DNA from: Pochonia chlamydosporia 170
Lineage: Eukaryota; Ascomycota; Sordariomycetes; Hypocreales; Clavicipitaceae
Direction: 5' to 3'
DNA: 64,000 bases
NCBI RefSeq assembly: GCF_001653235.2
Contig: NC_035794.1
Span: forward strand, 62,001 to 126,000
The notes under the pieces were generated by a model. The model did not search any database. It saw only the letters and a program-made list of their open reading frames with translations, and was not told where the DNA came from. Made by a program: the position numbers and the translations under genes. Positions within the stretch are counted from its first letter, which is position 1; each line of letters starts with the position of its first letter. Below are positions 61,157 to 64,000 of the stretch, one piece after another.

Positions 61157-61675
61157 TGATGGCATGATACAAGGACTATAGCACAGTTTGTGTCCTTGGA
61201 CAGACGTCGGTTCTGCGGGAGGCTGTATTCTGAAAGGAGTTTTGGATGACTCCGTGGTTTGGCTGCATGCAGCCATGGGCCAATGTCTCCGAATGACAGT
61301 CTATTGAGGGTTCGTATACAAGAATAACGGACCTCGCATCCAGTGGCTGCTTGGCCTCCAGCTGCGAACCGAAGCCGAAGCGTCTGGCCATGCAGGTTAC
61401 AACGAGCAACACTGCATGCACCTTGGGCAACTTGAGTCCAAGCGATCATGCACAACAGTTGGACAAAGTTCCAGCCTGGGCTACGACATCACCGTGCCGA
61501 GTGGGTGCTGGTCTCAGCAGATAGGAATCGGTGACTGACTGGCATTCCCACAGAGGTTCATGTACAAGCAGTATATCCTGCGATAACTATGCACCACACA
61601 GCCAAGTCTCACGCCAGCAAACCGACAATCATAAATAATACGCGGAAAATAAACTCAAACTATAACCCAGTGCCC
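61157..61675. other. Convergent intergenic region SRAP/GH105
   Basis: 519 bp between the stop codons of two convergent genes; no feature recognised. Confidence 0.4.
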
Positions 61676-62809
61676 CTACTCCAACCTCTCCGCCTCCAAC
61701 GCAGCCAACACAAAAGCCGCCTCGCCCAACAAACTATTCTGCAAAATCGGCCTCGTAGTATAATACTCAAACGTAGCGCTCGAATTCAAACTACACACCG
61801 AAACCGTCTTATCAAACCCAACCGTCCCATTCCCCGTATCCGTAACAAACTTGTCCACGGTGTACTTGTACGCACGCAGTGCCGTCCCCTTATAATCAGG
61901 CTGCTCTCCGTACAACAGCCCCGTCCGCAGCGCTTTCAGCATAGAAAACGTGAAGAGGGCGGTGCTCGAGCTCTCGAGATAGTTTGCCCCTACGCCGGGT
62001 AATGTGACGATTTGCCACCACGCACCGGTTGCAGGGTCGGCGTGCTGGACGAGTGAGCTGGAGACTTGGAAAGTGATGTTCTTGATGAGGCTGCATAGGT
62101 TGATGAGGTCGCCGTGCTGGACGGTATTGCAGGATAGTGTGTCCCAGGTTTGAACGAGGCCGGTGAGAAACCAGGCGAGTGCTCTGCCCCAGACGTATGG
62201 ACTTGCACCGGTGGTTTTGTCTGCCCATACTGCTTTGCGGGACCAGTCGTACCCGTGGTAGAGGAGCGAGGTGTTTGTCTGTGTGCAGTGGTCGCGGAGG
62301 AGGTTGATCTGTAGCTTCATGTCTGTGATGTTTGGGTATGGCATGGCAGCCATGAATGGCAACAGGGAGAACATGCCGTCTGCGTAGCTCCATTCCGGAT
62401 AGACGTAGTACCAGAATCCGCCGTCGGGATTTCTCTTCTGCAGTGCGAGAGAGGCATTAATTGCGGCGAATGACTGGTGTGATTGCGCTGAGAGACGGCA
62501 TTTTGCGGAGTTGATGGCCGTGGCGAGAGAGAACCGGTCGAGCGGCTTGGTTGCGTCGACAGTGGCGTTGGTTAGATTTGCGGACGCGAGGTCCAGGATG
62601 GTGGTGAGGTAGTCTGTGTATTTGACGGATGGATACTGCGCAATGGTTGCTTCGAATGCTTGGCCGAGGAGGCCGATTTCGAGGGTGCTTGTTGCTTCGC
62701 CGGAGGTGGTGATGCCTTGGTTGCGGGAGATGATGCTGTCGAGCATGAGGGTTGATAGGCGGGAGGCGAGGACTGGGCTGGCGAGGAGGCAAGCTGTGAG
62801 GGGACGCAT
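61676..62809 (-). CDS. GH105-type unsaturated rhamnogalacturonyl hydrolase, secreted
   Basis: An intronless gene of 377 aa. The N-terminus MRPLTACLLASPVLAS is a short signal peptide. Family blocks are NPDGGFWYYVYPEWSYADGMFSLLPF (with a likely catalytic Asp in YADGM), LLYHGYDWSRKAVWAD, SPYVWGRALAWFLTGLV, and NYLESSSTALFTFSMLKALR, consistent with a six-hairpin barrel. Several N-x-S/T sites suggest glycosylation. GH105 enzymes remove the unsaturated uronic acid from rhamnogalacturonan fragments made by pectate or rhamnogalacturonan lyases. This suggests pectin use, alongside the GH45 cellulase elsewhere in the window. The start codon is the first ATG in frame. Confidence 0.93.
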   Translation of the reverse strand: MRPLTACLLASPVLASRLSTLMLDSIISRNQGITTSGEATSTLEIGLLGQAFEATIAQYPSVKYTDYLTTILDLASANLTNATVDATKPLDRFSLATAINSAKCRLSAQSHQSFAAINASLALQKRNPDGGFWYYVYPEWSYADGMFSLLPFMAAMPYPNITDMKLQINLLRDHCTQTNTSLLYHGYDWSRKAVWADKTTGASPYVWGRALAWFLTGLVQTWDTLSCNTVQHGDLINLCSLIKNITFQVSSSLVQHADPATGAWWQIVTLPGVGANYLESSSTALFTFSMLKALRTGLLYGEQPDYKGTALRAYKYTVDKFVTDTGNGTVGFDKTVSVCSLNSSATFEYYTTRPILQNSLLGEAAFVLAALEAERLE

Positions 62810-63403
62810 CGTGGAATTGTGTTTGGGGTTGTGAAGTTGGGATGTGTCTGGTGGTTGACGGGTTGTTGGATGTCCGTATTACCCGTGATGTCGATCTTGT
62901 GAGGAATGGATCGACGTCATGGTTTGGCAGGGCGATGTTGGGTATTTTGTGTTTGTCTGGGGAGATCGTTGGCAGGTTATGTGCAGTGTGCACAGACTGG
63001 TGTGATTAAATATTAAATCTGATGGTATTGCGCGATTATTTTCTCGTTGGTTGACCCGTCATGAAAGCTTGTATCGTAAGATGGGACAAGTCATTTCAAC
63101 ATTTCGAAGGTTCATGTCAGATTGGCACCCACCAGACGGCCGGCAAACGGCATATGTGTGGATCTGCATTAGACTTTCCAGACTGGACAATTTGATCAAA
63201 TTCAGCAATAATCTGACAAGGATGGCTGCACATGTGCCGGTAACCGTGAATTCGTGTCGCTGCAGATTAACTGCGTGAACTCTGTGGGCGTGTATCACGA
63301 CATCGTTAACGCATGTTCACCATTCAAGTTCCCTTCACACAACTTCATCCAGCAACACAAACACATCTTCTGTATCATATCCCCAATACATCATCACAAC
63401 AAA
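62810..63403. promoter_or_regulatory. Divergent intergenic region GH105 / SRPBCC gene
   Basis: 594 bp between divergent start codons, with an AT-rich ATTAAATATTAAAT patch at about 63004-63017 and CATCACAACAAA directly before the plus-strand ATG. Confidence 0.45.
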
Positions 63404-63883
63404 ATGTCAATGCAACTCACCACCGCCCCCTCCGTAAACATCGGTCTCCTCATCCGCCGTCCTCCACACACCGTCTTTGAAGCCCTCGCCGACCCATCCA
63501 TCACCACCCGCTTCTGGTACACCAAATCCTCCGGCCGAATGACCCAGGGCGCCGACCTCGAATGGCAGTGGGAAATGTACGGCGTTTCTACTACCGTGCA
63601 CGTCCAGACCGTTGAGCCGGATCGTCTTATCCGCTTCACATGGGGCATGTACGACAAGGAGCGGCCGTCGACGGTGGAGTTTCGCCTTATTCCGTATCAG
63701 GGCGATACGTATTTGAGGGTCGTGGAGACGGGGTTCACGGGGGATGCGGATAATCAGGTTAAGAGGGCGGTGGACTCGACGGGCGGGTTTACCTTTGTTA
63801 TAAGTGCGTTGAAGGCGGCGTTGGAGCATGATGTTACGCTGAGTGTGACGGCGGATGCGTTTCGATCTGATTTGGAGGAGTAG
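63404..63883 (+). CDS. SRPBCC/AHSA1-domain protein
   Basis: A single-exon gene of 159 aa starting MSMQLTTAPSVNIG. The sequence RRPPHTVFEALADPSITTRFWYTKSSGRMTQG and WQWEMYGVSTTVHVQTVEPDRLIRFTW, followed by TYLRVVETGF, is the START-like helix-grip pattern of the AHSA1 (activator of Hsp90 ATPase C-terminal-like) group. Stand-alone members bind small hydrophobic ligands or have unknown roles; they are not the full Aha1 co-chaperone. No signal peptide is present. The end carries KAALEHDVTLSVTADAF. Confidence 0.9.
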   Translation: MSMQLTTAPSVNIGLLIRRPPHTVFEALADPSITTRFWYTKSSGRMTQGADLEWQWEMYGVSTTVHVQTVEPDRLIRFTWGMYDKERPSTVEFRLIPYQGDTYLRVVETGFTGDADNQVKRAVDSTGGFTFVISALKAALEHDVTLSVTADAFRSDLEE

Positions 63884-64000
63884 CTGCAATGTTGGTGCGC
63901 TTATGAAGCTGAGGTACAGGGAGGTGATGGTTACATGCGTATCCTTGTTATGGCGTGGTGTTTCTTTCGGATACGAGCACTGCCCTGTGGCTTACTTGGA
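63884..64000. other. Window end
   Basis: 117 bp of 3' flank; nothing recognised. Confidence 0.3.

Overview
The window looks like a chromosomal segment of a filamentous ascomycete (Pezizomycotina, probably Sordariomycetes and perhaps Hypocreales). The evidence is short GT-AG introns of about 44-70 bp, usually with a CTAAC/CTAAT branch site. It also carries fungal gene families such as a SomA/Flo8-type LisH regulator, a Ste2-type pheromone receptor, a fungal L-amino acid oxidase, GH45, GH105 and cyanamide hydratase. The order-level placement is inference. No transposons, CRISPR arrays or rRNA genes were seen, and there is no PKS/NRPS-type cluster.

Layout. 1-9.2 kb: tRNA-Ser(AGA), a gene-free 3 kb, the SomA-like transcription regulator, then TRAPP subunit Bet3 and the U5 snRNP 40 kDa WD40 protein as a divergent pair. 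9.8-13.4 kb: an accessory stretch holding four small cysteine-rich paralogues on one strand plus a decayed fifth. 14.4-22.6 kb: a secreted L-amino acid oxidase, tRNA-Asp(GTC), a secreted GH45 endoglucanase and an indoleamine 2,3-dioxygenase. 24.8-28.2 kb: ESCRT-I Vps23 and the Ste2-like receptor. 28.6-35.8 kb: a disordered unknown protein, a Tom6-like mini-protein, a conserved unknown, a Dal5-type MFS transporter and cyanamide hydratase. 37-44.3 kb: a dense housekeeping block with RPB2, PET117, V-ATPase subunit G and CTNNBL1. 46.7-56.7 kb: an MIT-domain protein, an unknown, mitochondrial GTPase GUF1, a histidine phosphatase and another unknown. 57.7-63.9 kb: an SRPK-like kinase with a damaged 3' end, an SRAP/HMCES DNA-protein crosslink protein, GH105 and an SRPBCC protein.

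The genes are mostly independent housekeeping functions: transcription, splicing, vesicle traffic, mitochondria. Lifestyle genes (cell-wall hydrolases, amino-acid oxidation, the cysteine-rich array) are interspersed. The most notable structures are the cysteine-rich paralogue array, 9-nt micro-exons in bet3 and vma10, an ATG-only first coding exon in vma10, and the lost splice donor plus frameshift in the SRPK-like kinase. All exon boundaries were deduced by hand from splice motifs, reading frame and family knowledge.
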